Origin: Punctularia strigosozonata HHB-11173 SS5
Taxonomy: Eukaryota > Basidiomycota > Agaricomycetes > Corticiales > Punctulariaceae
Assembly (NCBI RefSeq): GCF_000264995.1
Contig: NW_006767444.1
Coordinates: forward strand, 944,209-1,008,208
DNA: 64,000 bases
Reading direction: 5' to 3'
The notes under the pieces were generated by a model. That model was given only the letters and a program-made list of their open reading frames with translations. It was not told the origin of the DNA and did not search any database. Position 1 is the stretch's first letter. The number at the start of each line of letters is the position of its first letter. The translations under genes and the position numbers were made by a program. This document shows positions 11,501 through 24,352 of this stretch, one piece after another.

Positions 11501-14311
11501 GTCGTCATGATGCGCAATGATGATTGGGCGAGAAGATCATCTGCGGCTTTGACATGTACGTGGTAGTTCCCGCTCCTTTTGGCGTCGGTAAGAAACTCCC
11601 GAAAGGAACTGTGTAGCGGACGAATCCGAGTCCGCGTATCTGAATTCAAAACGCCGTACATCAGCGAGCCCGCGGCCTTGAGTAGGTTGGATGTGCGGTC
11701 CGGTTCCTCGTGGTTATGAAGGAGCTGTTCCAACGTCCGCAGGGACACAGGCTCTCGCACTGTGAGGGCGCACCCCATCACTCGCTCATAGTGCTCCGAC
11801 GGATTCTTCCCATACAGCTTCTCCAAGATGGTTTTGTACAAGGAATCGAGCTTACGATACTCCGGACCAGAATTCTGCCCCCCGGAGGCAGATGACAATA
11901 CAGCCTGGAAACGATCGTGCCAGTTGTAGTCTTTGGGCTCATCTTCACCACGGATAAACGTGCATGCAGTTGATGCCCAATGAAATAGTGACTGCGCCGC
12001 CGTAACAAGTTGATTCAACATCAGTCCAGCATCCCACCGCGGATCGGCGGTTATCTTGCGAACAGGGAGGAGTCGGCTTTCAATAAACCTATGAATATCC
12101 GCGTCCACGTCACGATGGGGAAGACTGGCGATATCATAGCGTCGCACGGGATCCATGATGTCCTTTTGGTTATCGCGGTTGGCTAAACCATCGAAAGCAT
12201 CCATGATGTCCTGTTCGTCGCGGGACGTAATCACAAAACGCAATGCGGACGAAAGCTTGGCAAGCCGCGCGATATATGGCAATAGTGTAGCGCGGCTCTT
12301 TTCATCGCCGCTTTCGTCCAATGCGTCGATGATGATTACGATGGGACCTATGGCTCGAGCCTCCACATCTTTCGCAGGTCCAACCAAGAGGCCGTTGAAC
12401 TGACGCTCCAAAGAATCGGTCGTGCTGAGATCGTGCTCGCCCTTAAGAGCGTCGCAGAGAGCTTTCTTCCACCCTACGTCAAAGTTCGCAAGGCTAGCTG
12501 CAATCGTGGGGAAGAGGCGCAGGAATTGTCGGTCCTTGATGGAGCTACTGAAACAGAAGATACATCCAAGTCGTTCGTTCACCTTGCACCACTCCGCTAC
12601 GGAGTGGGCGACCGCAGACTTGCCGGATCCTGCGGGGCCATGGAGCAGGAAAAGGGGTTCGAAGCCCGAAGAGATCCAATTCGAGATCAATTGAATCAGC
12701 GGCACGCGAGTGTCCTCTAAGCACCGTTTCTCAGGCACATAGCCGGACCCTGGAGCCTCCAGAAGCTTGTCCAAAGTAAGCGCATCGCCTGCTGATGTTT
12801 ATCCGCATGGTCATAGATCCGTGGTTGAAAGGACCGACCTATATCTCCAACGCTTCCCAGAACCCTTAACGTGACGATATTCGTAGTCACAATGGTATTG
12901 TCCAGAAATTCTTTTACGAGTTTGTCAAGGCATCCCGTGTATTCCTCGACAGCGCCTTTGACATCGCCACCAATATTCTCGACAAGCCGTGACGCTGAGC
13001 ATGATCTCCCGTAAGCTACATTTCACCTATCGACTGCGATGCTTACTAAAGCCCTCGGTCCTCGCGTATTTGGTAATGAAGTGGGCACATTCGCCGATTT
13101 GTCGAGCGATGAGACTCGCGGTCTCTCGTCGGTTGCCCTCTTGACGAAGAGTCTTGGCTTCCTGCATCAGCTTCAACGCCCTATTGATGGTTTCCACCAG
13201 ATCACGTATGTCTGCATCTTTTTCTGTCTGCGCTATGATAGCCTGCGGTAGAAATGAAGTTGAGTAGCGATTTTCTCCGGAAGCAAACATTACCTTCGGG
13301 ACGGCTGATATGATGCTCAGGGCCAGCTGCGCGTAGGGATGGATCTATAAATCACATCAAGAGCTATCACAAAGGCATCGATTCGTGCAGTGCTCTTTAC
13401 CTGAGATATTCCATTCGAGATCGTCACGAAAAATTGTAGCTTATCCAGCAGGAATTTCCATTTCTCGAACGCGTCGCTGTGAGACTCGGCGGCATCCTCG
13501 CCGGCTTGGATGGCGTTGGCGACGGTCCCGACAATGCTGGGCGCGGAGCGCATCGCATTAGCACGCGTTTCGGCGTCCTGGAGGAGTTTGCGAAGTTCAC
13601 TGAAAAAGATAAGCCCCCATGAAGCTGGTGTGTCCGTGCGGTCACTCACCCATCTGCCCCAAACGGATCTTGCTCGTTCTCCACATCCTGAGTTGGAACG
13701 TTGCCGTCTCCGCGGCCGGATGACTCGCCCTGAGGAAGCTGTGTCGATGTTTCAGGCTTGGCAGCCGCTGTGGTCCCGGGGCTGAATGGAGGAGACGATA
13801 CCAATTGGGTAGCGACGAAGGAAATGGAAGCCTTCAAACGCCGATGGCGAAGCCCCTCCATAACCAAAGGTCGATCTATCGTGATAGCATCTGCACAAGC
13901 ATCACCATCAAGAAGCAAGGGGGAACTATATACGAGCCACGGACCCGTTGGCTGCGAGCCCAGCTGATCGACGGTGACCTGTGCCACTCGGGAGTCGCTG
14001 CGAAGTTGATCGCAAAAGAACGTCCGCTGCCTACAGACGTTGATGACGATGCTGGACGCATCACCGTCCCTGTGGATTGCGTCGGTGATATCCATCATAA
14101 CTGTTTCAAATACATACAGGCAAATGGGGTCATCCCAAGATGGGTCTTTCGTTTCAGGGGAGACGGGCGTCTTGCGCGATGCAGTCCCATATCGTATGGT
14201 ACAATAGTAGCGACGTTCGGGCAAGCCCGTGCAGCGTAGTCCTGTCGACGATAGTGAGGCGGGTCCACAAGCCGCATAGGTATGAGCACGCGCACCATTT
14301 AGTTCCAACAT
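8556..14311 (-). CDS. NLR-like receptor B: C2-like, helical region, NACHT, 14 WD40 repeats
   Basis: This is a complete receptor of roughly 1,700 residues. The ATG at 14,311 gives MLELN, and an intron then joins it to GLRCTGLPERRYYCT of a C2-like domain. A long Pro/Ser/Gly-rich linker ends near 13,650. Helical exons follow (FVTISNGISQ, IHPYAQLALSIISAVPK, AIIAQTEKDADIRDLVETIN). The NACHT exon begins near 12,780 with Walker A HGPAGSGKS at about 12,640 and Walker B VIIIDALDES at about 12,320-12,345. After an intron at about 11,150-11,200 there are 14 WD40 repeats (about 10,930-9,090), the seventh and eighth of them degenerate. A C-terminal tail of about 170 residues contains DGWILGPNDERLLWVP and ends at 8,556. 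C2 calcium-binding aspartates are not evident, so membrane or partner binding without calcium is more likely. NACHT-WD40 proteins in fungi work in heterokaryon incompatibility and are proposed innate receptors; the ligand here is unknown. Confidence 0.9.
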
Positions 14312-16341
14312 CTTGAGCGGTGTAGTCGCACTGCTATCATTCGTTCGGCCTCCAGACGGCAGCGCGGGGTCTCCTGCGACTTCGGTCATGGCGGGAGGAT
14401 GAGAAAGATGAAAGGTGGAACGACTTATACGTGTCACCGAATTACGATGTGCTCGCCTGCCGATAACCTCATGTCCTGCGCACCACATGCATGAGAACGC
14501 CGCCGTGCTATCTACGCACTCAGCATGCACGGTATCGTACATGACATGAGAAGTTCGGTGGTGTGATGAACACATGCTGTTAAAGTTTCATTCGTACAGA
14601 GCGTACGACGTTTCCGATCCCGGGAGGGAAGCATTCGAGCGACATGCGCCGTTCCACTCGTTCGTGCTGCCTTAAAGATCAAGCGGGCGATTGGCCATCG
14701 GTCGGGCATTACCCCATAGCTATCAAGGACGGGCTAGAGTTTGTATCAATACCTTGATCCTTGGGGCAAGAGGAGTTGAGTCCAATTTAAGCTTCGTCTC
14801 CGGGCACGGAACAACCACGGGCCGCAAGAGTCGCCGGGAGAACTACGAGAAGTTCCAAAGAATCAAGGTCTCGAAGACGGGGTAGGTTTGGCACAGGAGG
14901 ACCCTCCTCGTTGGGTCGTCGCTGCGGGTCAATGTCTGCCGCGCGCCAGCGTTCTCGAACATATGGCTTTGCGACTTTCCTGAACGATCACAACATTAAT
15001 ACACACGAAGCCGAGATTTCGCCCCGATTACCACAGGAAGTGACATGGAGCAGATGATCGGCGTATCGCGCGGATGAGTGTGCGCATCGTCTCTATGAAA
15101 GCTATGGTAACCGAATGGGGCACGCTCAAGCCGAGCCAGTACCGGCTTGCGGAGCCCAGAAACAGTCACGTGGATGGTACCACGCCACAGGAGGACCCCG
15201 AATAGTCCATTCAGTCATGAAGGCGAAGGCGTTGCAACTCACGAGCGACATCGCACATGGTGCTTCTCTAAAATACATGCATGTAGCATTGCTTTATATA
15301 CATAAGATTAGGTGGTACAAACATATGATACGCGAGAACTAGGAGTACAGAAGCTGTTCCGCGGCTCAAGTTGTATATTTCCACGCACCCCTACTGAAAG
15401 AGGAAGCTCTGCATAAGCAAGTCCCACGCCCTCCCACCCAGAAAGGAAGCGCAACACGGTCACGCCGACGTTGTGCGTAGGGCTACAGAGGTCGGTAGGG
15501 GTTGGAGAGCTCCGTAGAGTAGCCTATTACTGTGTACAATATCCCTGAGGGTATGAGAGACGAAACGAGCCCGAGTGTGTGCCAGGAAGACCGTGGGAAA
15601 GCCGGAGTGACAGACTATTCGGGATGTCGAGCGAGAGCGGCTGCACGTAGCCCTTAACGAAGTAAGATACGGCTTCTAAGAGTGTTCCGGTAGCTTAGTT
15701 TTCTAGGGGAAAACGATTTTGTAGTGCGTGGCAAACACTATGTTGAAAATGACTTAATTTCACTTAGTCGAACTTGAATAGCACACCAATTGCTTGGGGG
15801 ACGATAATGCATCATTTTGAGACCGTAAGGACATATGTTATGGGCTTACAAAGGTATTATATTGTCAGGAGGCCCGTATCTAGGTACACAGACGAGTCAC
15901 AATAAAACTTCTAGGAGGGAAGGATAGGAAGAGGAAATTCGTTCTGGAGATAACTAGGGCGCCCAGGGTGGACTCTCGAGCGCTGGAGACTTGAAGAGGA
16001 ACAGGAGGAACATTAAAGAGCGTATAGGATGTATAGGATGAAGGTATTGCTTAGAGTCGGATAGGAGGTGTCGAGCGAGGACGGGGCGCGGTGATTCCAA
16101 AAAGGGAAGATTCCCACGCCCAATTGGGCAGGTGGCGGGGCTTCGCTCGCGTGGCCGCGTCGGGCGTCGGGCGCGTCAGAGGCCGAGGGTGCGTCGCTCA
16201 CGGAGATCTCGAGACTGGCTCGCTCGTGTGCTGTCGTATCTCGTGAAACAATTTGTTACGATCTGTCATCGCCATCACAATACTACCCTACGATATCGAG
16301 GACGCGACACTCACTTCGTGTAAAGCAGCGGGTGCATAGAG

Positions 16342-16404
16342 TAAGGTAGACCTCATGCGCGTCCAACCCCATAGCACGCGACACGCGTGACATTAGACGT
16401 AATA
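16342..16404 (+). repeat. Inverted repeat, left arm (63 bp)
   Basis: This arm matches the reverse complement of 17,077-17,139 with one mismatch seen by eye. It includes CATTAGACGTAATA at the inner end. Weaker similarity continues outward for about 20 bp (GCATAGAG against GCAGAG). The arms enclose 672 bp with no coding signal. Confidence 0.85.
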
Positions 16405-17076
16405 GGTGCAAAAATTCAAATAACTCTCAATTAGACTAGCTCTCACCGAAAGTGTTACCGGCATTTTATAGATGTCTCCTGTACATAGATAGGACCGTTG
16501 ACAATTGCTGATGAGAGTGCGAACTGCGAAAGGAGAGAAGGTGTGCGAGAGTGTGAGGCATGACTGTGACACAGTGTGACCAATCATTGAGGCGCGCTGC
16601 CGCTGCAAGACAATTGGGTAACTGGAGGCATGGAAACTAGTAGACATCATACTGAGTACGGTAAGATGGATATGCTGCTGGCGACATACATTTTCTGTTC
16701 TCCTCCGTGCTGATAGCTCCAACGTGGCGGCGACAAGGTTGTGCGTACTGGCCGAGGTTACACTTGCGCAAACGGCCCTTCTTGTAGGGCATAACGTCGA
16801 GTCGTGATCCCCGACGTGCCACAGAGCTCAATGGATGCCAGATAGTCAATACAGTTTTGTGACGGCGGCGGAAAGGAGAAACCTCCAAGTTGCACGGCTT
16901 GGCACTGAGGGCAGTCCATCACATGCCTCGGTCTTGTTTTCATCTCTCCTCCCGAGGATCTTATTCTTGCGTTTCGAAAGCAGCAGTCAAACATCGGCAC
17001 AGTACATTATCGTAGAACCCCAGTTGCATCTCGAACGAAAGCTACTCAGACCGGGAGACAATCAACTTTTCGCTCG

Positions 17077-17139
17077 TATTACGTCTAATGTCACGCGTGT
17101 CGCGTGCTATGGGGTCGGACGCGCATGAGGTCTACCTTA
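17077..17139 (-). repeat. Inverted repeat, right arm (63 bp)
   Basis: This is the partner of 16,342-16,404 in opposite orientation. Together they look like the ends of a small non-autonomous transposon of about 0.8 kb, though no clear target-site duplication was found. Confidence 0.85.
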
Positions 17140-17462
17140 GTACTATTACTCTGCATCAGCAGGGTTCCAGAGGTCCACCGCAGCTTAGATTGTGCCCACA
17201 TGGCAGTTATTGAGCTCCGCCACCCGGCATTGGGTCCGAACTCCGCGGTTTTGAGCGTGCCCCATTCGGTTACCGTAGAAAGCTGTTGACGCCACCCAGA
17301 CTCCGATTTCGCTGACATGCCACGCCGCCTTCGTACGTAGAGCACACCCGATGCCCGATTCGACGCCCACTGCTTCGTTGACGGTCCGCCCTAGAACCAT
17401 CGCTAGAAGTCTCTGTTCCAGCTGTCCTCTCCGCATTCGCCCAAGCAGGCCTCGCTCTACCA

Positions 17463-17980
17463 ACCCCTGACACCGGCATCAGTCAAGCTGCAGGATTCGG
17501 TTCTGCATCAGCTGCCTCCACCTGTGCGAGGAATTTGTGAGCGAGGACGGCGAGGACAAGGAAGGGGGAGGTAGGATGTGGACAGCACAAACGGCGGCGG
17601 AGGTGGAACAGCTTTGACGACGGAACGAGGCCATCGCCATCGTCAAGATCTTCAGCAACGACCATGCATCCATCTCTCATATATCACTTATGACGATCGC
17701 AAACGTTGGCCTCCACCTACTTTACATCCTCCAGCCGTGCTCCGCAACCCCGTCTCTCGATCGCTACGTACTGTCATCAGCAGGCCACCCTGATCATCGC
17801 AACAAGCCCAACCCCTGACACCCTGACGCAGACAAGCGATAACTCAAATTCGGTTCCAGTCGGCCTCGTTATGTCGGTATCAGCTGCCCCCACCTCCAAG
17901 AGGAACTCAGAGGCGTGAACGCCGAGGCCAAGGCATGCGGAGTTGGGATGCGGCAGGAGGACAGCTTCGACGATGAAATA
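17463..17980. repeat. Diverged direct repeat, two units about 350 bp apart
   Basis: The units near 17,463-17,640 and 17,810-17,980 share AACCCCTGACACC, TCAGCTGCC(T/C)CCACCT and a GAGGAA...GCCGAGG-like stretch in the same order. On the minus strand both give short related peptides (FLAQVEAADAE and FLLEVGAADTD). This may be an old tandem duplication of a lost gene fragment. Confidence 0.5.
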
Positions 17981-18846
17981 AGGCCCTCGCCTTCGACTGG
18001 ATAGGGTGCTCAACATTCAACGTGTGCGACGGCCCCTCATGTCATCGACTCATCCCATGTGCTCATCTCATCTATGACCGCAAGAATTTGCTTCATTCCA
18101 TCTAGCCAATCGCGAGCTATTTCCTCACTTCGCTCACAAAACCATGGCTCCTCCCATCGCATCACATCTGCCCAAAAAGTCGGCGTCAGTACCCGAGAGA
18201 CCCACATCCAGTCATTGAGTCCGGCCTCTGTATTGAGAGCGGGAGTGCTTGCACGCAACGTAGCCACCGGTCCCGCCGCTCGCACCTATACCGAGCTTGC
18301 AAGCACGACCAACAGGGCCTGCCACTAACATACGTATGCGACCATACCTATCCCGCCGCCAACGCCAACGCAACCCGAGTGGGAGGAGTCTGCAGGGAAG
18401 CAGCGGGAGGTGACCGGTTTTAAGGGCGCGCCGGAGCCACAGATCACCACTGACATCCACATTGGTAGAGAACACTAATTGGGGGTTTGGCGTTGAGGTG
18501 TTACGTTGCCTCCTGAGTCCTCTCCGCCATGGACTGTCACGAATGCACCCGATTCGCACTACAGTATCAGAGGAGTATCTCACGCAGCAGATCCACAATT
18601 GCTCCAGCGTGCGTTTGAAGGTATGTTCAATGATGGCTTTCACTGATTCCTTCCGTATCTCGTTGTTCTGCGCTATCCGTCGGGGATGCATAGCCATCCG
18701 AATGGTGGGTCGAAGCCGTATGTACGTGATCGTTCGTTGCGTGTTACTATTTCATTTGTCGTACGATATATAAATAATGCCCCAATGAAACAATGTTGGA
18801 CGTGCGGTCAGGGAGAGATCCGGAGAAAGGCCCGGCGCGCCGGCGT

Positions 18847-21800
18847 TTATCTCGACCTTGGCGTATAGCACTCAGGCCATGAATTGCCGTGAGCAAAGCG
18901 GCAGAGATCGAGCATCGTCGTACTCTCCTCTGGCAACAGGAGTCGGGAAGACGGTTGCCAGAGATTGGAGCGATTGCCATCAGGGACCCATAACAGACGC
19001 TCCTGGTGGGGACCCCTGATCCACCCATCCATGTCCAGGTAAAAAGCACGCTTCATCTGCAACTCGGTTAACCCTCGCGAGGAGCCAGAGAAGAGCAGGT
19101 GGGCGTTTGAAAGCCTATGTTCTTGCATAGACGAAAAGCAGATCGCGACGCCAGGGGCTGCACCTTTAGACGGTTCTACGCATTTCGTCTTGAGATGGCC
19201 GTAGATGTGTAAAAATCGAGTAGGATCACTCACCGGTCGCTTCCTCTGTGTCCCATATTCGGATCGAACAATCCAAGGAGCCCGAGGCAATGCAGCTTCC
19301 ATCGGGTGACCATCGAACGGACCGAACAACGCCAACGTGTCCGCGTAGAGGTATGCCCATGAGCTTGCCTCGTTCCAAGTCCCATATGCGAATGGAGCCG
19401 TCGTCAGACCCGGAAATGATGCACCGACCGTCCGGAGAAAACGCGAGAGCGTTAACGGACCCCAGATGGCCTTCAAGAGGGTCTCCTATAGGCTCCCCTG
19501 TTTCTGCGTTCCATAAGCGCACCGTGGTGTCATCTGATCCGGACGCAACCAATGTTCCATCTGGAGAGAATGCAACAGACGTAACGCGGTCCAGGTGGCC
19601 GCGAAGAGGCATCCCCACAGCCTGTCTCGTTTTCAGGCTCCACACTCGGATTGTACGATCCGTAGAGCCCGAGATGATGTATTCGCCATCTGCTGAAACC
19701 GCAACGCAGAGAACTGGGCCTCGATGCCCTCGCAGAAGCAAAATGGTTCCCGTTTCCGCACTCCAGATACCGATGGTGCCATCGTCGGACCCCGATATGA
19801 CGTGTACCCCATCAGGCGCAAACGCAACGGACCGGACGATGTCACTGTGCGCTCGCAACGGGCCCCTTATGGCGATCCTCTGTTCTGTGTCCCAGATCCT
19901 GATCATCTTGTCGAAGGAGCCGGAGGCAATGCGTTTGCCATCGGGAGAGAATGCGACGGCGGTGATATTCTGGTCGTCCCATGTCAGTTTCGCGATAGCC
20001 TTTCCTGTTCCGACATTCCATAGCCGAATTGATTGATCGTAGGAACCAGAAATGAGGCGGACCCCATCGGGGGAGAAATCGATAGAGGAGACCCCGCCAC
20101 TGTGTCCTTCGATGGATTCTCTGACGCTCTCTCCGCTGTCTGCGTACCAAACTCGAACCGTCTTGTCTGCGGAGCCCGAAACGATGTACGTTCCATCCGG
20201 TGAGAATGCGACCGAAGCGACAGCCGTACTGCGGCAGCGGATGGGCTGCCCGATCAAGTCTTCGCTATCTGCGTCCCATATCCGGATGGTGTCGTCCAAG
20301 GAGCCCGAGACGATACGCTTCCCGTCGCTTGAAACTGATACGGAAAATACGGCATCGGTATGACCTCGGAATGGTCCCTGGATGGTCTGCCCTGTTCCCG
20401 CGTCCCATACCCTGACGGTGCAGTCGTCGGATGCCGAGGCGATACGCTTTCCGTCGGGAAAGAAAGCAACAGAGCGGATGGGGCCGCTGTGACCCACGAA
20501 CGGGTCGAAGAGAAGTTCTCCCGACGCTATGTCCCATACGTTGACAGTGTTGTCCTCCGAGCCAGCGACAAGACGTGCCCCATCCGGCGAAAAGGCGACG
20601 GCGTTGACGGCGTTTCCATCCTCCATAGGCTGACCGATAGCTTCCCCGGTCATCGCGTCCCACACCCGGATAGTCCCATCGTTGCCCCCGGAGACGATGT
20701 AGTTATCATCGGGTGAGAACGCGACGGAGTTGACTTTACGACCGTGGCCTGTGAGGGGACCTCCAAGGGCCTCCCCGCTCTCTGCGTCCCAGAGCCTGAT
20801 AGTTTCATCGTCGGAACACGAGAGAATCCTTCTGCCATCGAAAGAGAACATCACAGAATTGACGTCGGCGGTGTGGCCCTCTAGAGGTTTTCCGACGGCC
20901 TCTCCTGTCGCTGCATCCCACACTCGGATGAGGTGGTCGTATGACGCGGACACAATCCGCTTTCCATCTCTGGAGAATGCAACGGACACGACGAGTTCAC
21001 TGTGGCCGCGCATGACAGACCGCAGCGCCGGCCAATGTGTCGCCCTTCCTCTGAAGACCTTCGCAGATTGCGAAAAACGCTCCGCGTAGTATTGAGCTAT
21101 CAAGGATGTTGTCGGGCTAAAAGGAAGGGCGGACACGTAGATATGAGGCGCCGAGCTTGATATCACAGCTCCATAGAGGTGTATGAACCGATCCATATCG
21201 TCGACCCAGCGTAGAAGCCTACTAGCTTTGGCATTTGCCTATATCCTGATTGTCAGATAATGTCCCTCGATGACAGAAGAACACGCACCGAGGCAAATCG
21301 CTTCAATGCTGATAAGGTAGAAGCGCAAGAGAGCAGAGATCTGAGCAGGCTCAGGGACTCCAGCCACGACAAAGCGTGGTTCGCAAAGAAATTTTCGATG
21401 TTCCATAGCAGATTGGGGTCGGAGGCTGCGCGCTCCTGCCCAACGTGTTGCGCCCAATAACGAATAGAGTAAATGAGACCGGGCGTCATGTAAGTTCGGA
21501 TACGTTGGTCGAGATCATCGTACTCCGTATTCAGCTTGTACGAGCTCTCGAGGTGGCATATATTGAATCTAAGGGAGCTCTTCATGATGCGGAGGGTCGA
21601 GTGTACCAATTTGTCGTCCGCATCGTCAAGATCCACGCAATAGGGACCGCTTCGAGTGCCGTCGGTCAAGAACTCACGGAAAGAGCCATGCAATGGACGG
21701 ATGGGGGTTTCTGCTTGCGAAACGCCGTATAACAGAGACCCCATGAGACTGAGGAGGTTCTTCGTCCATTCGGGCCCTTCGTCTTCGCCATGAAGTCCTT

Positions 21801-24352
21801 TCAACGCTTCGATTGATAGTGGCTCGCGGACTGCCAACACTCGTCCTAATATTCGCTTGAAACGGATAGAAGGACCACTCTTGAAGAGCCGGCTGAGGAC
21901 GAGGTGGTACAGGGAATCAAGGTTATGATATTGAACGTCTGACTGCTGTGATGCGGATACAGAACCGACGACGGCCTCGAAGCGTTCATGCCAGTCGTAT
22001 TCCTGGTAATCACCCTCACCCCGAATGAAGGCGCAAGCCGTCGATGCCCACTGGAACGATTTCTCGGCGGCTCCGACCAGTGTGTCCACTACCCTGCTGC
22101 TTACCCAACGCGGATCTTCCGTGATCATAGAATACGTGGATAGGCTTTCGTTCACGAATAGGCCGATGTCCGCGTCCGCGGTGTCGTATTCAGGATCGGC
22201 GATGTCCTGAGAGCGTACGCAAGGCAGCTTCGATAGGACGTCCATCATGTCCCGATCCGAACGCGAAGTGAAGAGGAAGCGGAAGTTCGAGGGCAATTCG
22301 GCAAAACGCGAGATGTACTTGAGCAGCTGCGCGCGCTGGGATATGCCTCCGCATTCGTCTAACGCATCGATGATCACCACGATGGGTCCCACGGCCCGTT
22401 CCTCCAAACCCTTGGCCGGCTCGAGCAGGAAATTCTCGAATTGGAGCTGCAAGGAGTACGTCGTGTTGAGATCGTGTTCGTGGTCGCGTTGAATGGTCTC
22501 GCAGAGGGTCTTCCTCCAGTCAGGATCGAGATCCGCCAATCCGACCGCGATCGTCGGGAACATTTGCTCCAATTTCCGATCTCGCGCCGACGTGCTGAAG
22601 CAAAAGATACGCCCCAGTCGTCCATCCGCCCGGCAACGTTCGGCCACGGCATGTGAGATCGCCGATTTCCCGGATCCTGCAGGTCCGTGAAGCCAAAAAA
22701 CGGGTTTGGTGTCCTCTTCATCTACCGAATAGACCCACTTCATGATCAGGTCGATCAGCGGCGTACGAGTGCCTGGCAAGCACCCCTTCTCGGGTTGGAA
22801 CCCTGATCCCGGGGCGACGAGCAGGCTGCTCAACGTGAGGCTCTGATCTAGGCGAAGTCAATGGGAGGTCCTTCAGCACCCTTGAAAGTACTCTCACCGA
22901 AGCGCCCTACGCTCTCCATAACCCTCAGCGTAACGATATTCGTCACCACGACTGTGTGGTCGTTGAATCGTTGGATAAGCTTAGCGAACGACTCCTTGTA
23001 TTTTGCGACATCATCGGCGATATTACGTCCCAGGTTCTGAATGAGCCGTTTTGCTGTCAAATGCTCGTGTCATTTGTGTCCAGTGCAGTGTGGAATGCCA
23101 GCTCACCGAAGCGCTCGGTACGTGCGTATTTGGAGATAAAATGTGCACACTCCCTGACTTGTCTCGCGATGAGCTGTGCAGTATCGCGGCGATTGCCGTC
23201 CTGTCGGAGAGGCTCGGCCTCCTGCATCAGGTTCAATGCCCCGCTCATCGTATCCACCAGATCACGCAGGGCGTCATCCTTCTGAGTCTGCGAGACGATA
23301 GCCTGCAAATAGGAGGTGTCAACTAAGACATCTCCAGCAGAACGGAGCCCCCTACCTTCGGGATGGCCGCTATCACGCTGAAAGCCAATTGCGCATACGG
23401 ATGGATCTATTCGAGTAGCTCGCGTCAAGACGACTGGTGGCAGTTAAAAGGTACGCCAACCAAGTACCTGGGAAATGCCGTCGGTGATCTCAACGAAAAT
23501 TTGGAGCTTGCCCAATAGGAAATCCCAACTGTCGCACGCATCGCTGATCGAGCTGACTATGTTCTCGGCGCCCTCGACCGCGCTGACGACGATCTCAGCA
23601 GGACCCCATGCAGGACGCATGGCGTCCGTTACGACCGTGGCCGCTGCCACATGGTTGCTGAGTTCGCTGCGGAGTGTAAGCACGAAAATCGCTGTTTGAC
23701 GGATAGTGATGTTCACCTCTTTTCCGCGAATGGGTCGTACAACCGAGGAGCAGAAGAGGACGACAGGCCCGGGGATGCTGTAGGACTCGTCGCCAGGGAA
23801 TATTTTTGGGACGCGCCGACCGGACGGGTGACGGTGAAGGATATGCAAGCATCTGCTTGTCGCTTGTCGCGGTCTTTCATGAGCAAGGATTCACTATCGA
23901 TACCTGGCGAATATCAGTGCTTGAAGACGGGGCTACGGCAGTGACGGCACAACTCACCCCTTGGCCCGCTGTCCGGTTGATCAATCGTGATATCTCCTAC
24001 TAGGATGTCACGACGAGATATAAGCCCTGCGATCGCTTCCTGTTGCATCCATACATGGACGGTGATCGGCGACACGCCATCACTGGGTCTGTAGGTGGAG
24101 GTCAGCATCCAATCAGGCACGTCCGGGCAGGGGGAGTTAACACGTACACGAGGAATGCCGAGTCCCATGAGGGTTCTCTGGTTTTGGTGGAGAGCGGTGT
24201 TTCGAAAATGTCCTCGCCTGCTTCTATGGTGCAGTAGAAGCGACGATTGCGCAGGCCCATGCAGCGTAGGCCTATCCGATTCCGATGGTCACAACCTCCT
24301 CAACATAGGTCAAAAGCTCACTGAACGCACCGGTCAACTCTATGCTCTGCAT
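18847..24352 (-). CDS. NLR-like receptor C: C2-like, helical region, NACHT, 14 WD40 repeats
   Basis: This is a complete paralogue of receptor B. The ATG at 24,352 (MQSIELT) is followed by a 59-bp intron and GLRCMGLRNRRFYCT. The C2-like domain resumes in PSDGVSPITVHVWMQQ and LVGDITIDQP. The helical exons are LQIFVEITDGISQ, IHPYAQLAFSVIAAIPK, AIVSQTQKDDALRDLVDTM and AKRLIQNLGRNIADDV. A 50-bp phase-1 intron ending at about 22,852 leads into the NACHT exon. Walker A HGPAGSGKS lies at about 22,668-22,690 and Walker B VVIIDALDEC at about 22,355-22,385. WD40 repeats 1-14 occupy about 21,015-19,230. An intron then precedes a tail with DGWIRGPHQERLLWVP that ends at 18,847. The WD40 part is more regular than in receptor B. 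The 14 repeats should fold as two seven-bladed propellers. It is probably a cytosolic receptor that oligomerises through NACHT on ligand sensing; this is inferred from family knowledge. Confidence 0.91.

Larger units (their letters stand above)
14312..18846. other. 4.5-kb gene-poor stretch between receptors B and C
   Basis: No gene is supported here; the open frames are short and show no domains. The stretch holds a pair of 63-bp inverted repeats (16,342-16,404 and 17,077-17,139) and a diverged direct repeat (about 17,463-17,640 and 17,810-17,980). It probably combines receptor promoter sequence with remnants of mobile elements. Confidence 0.65.
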
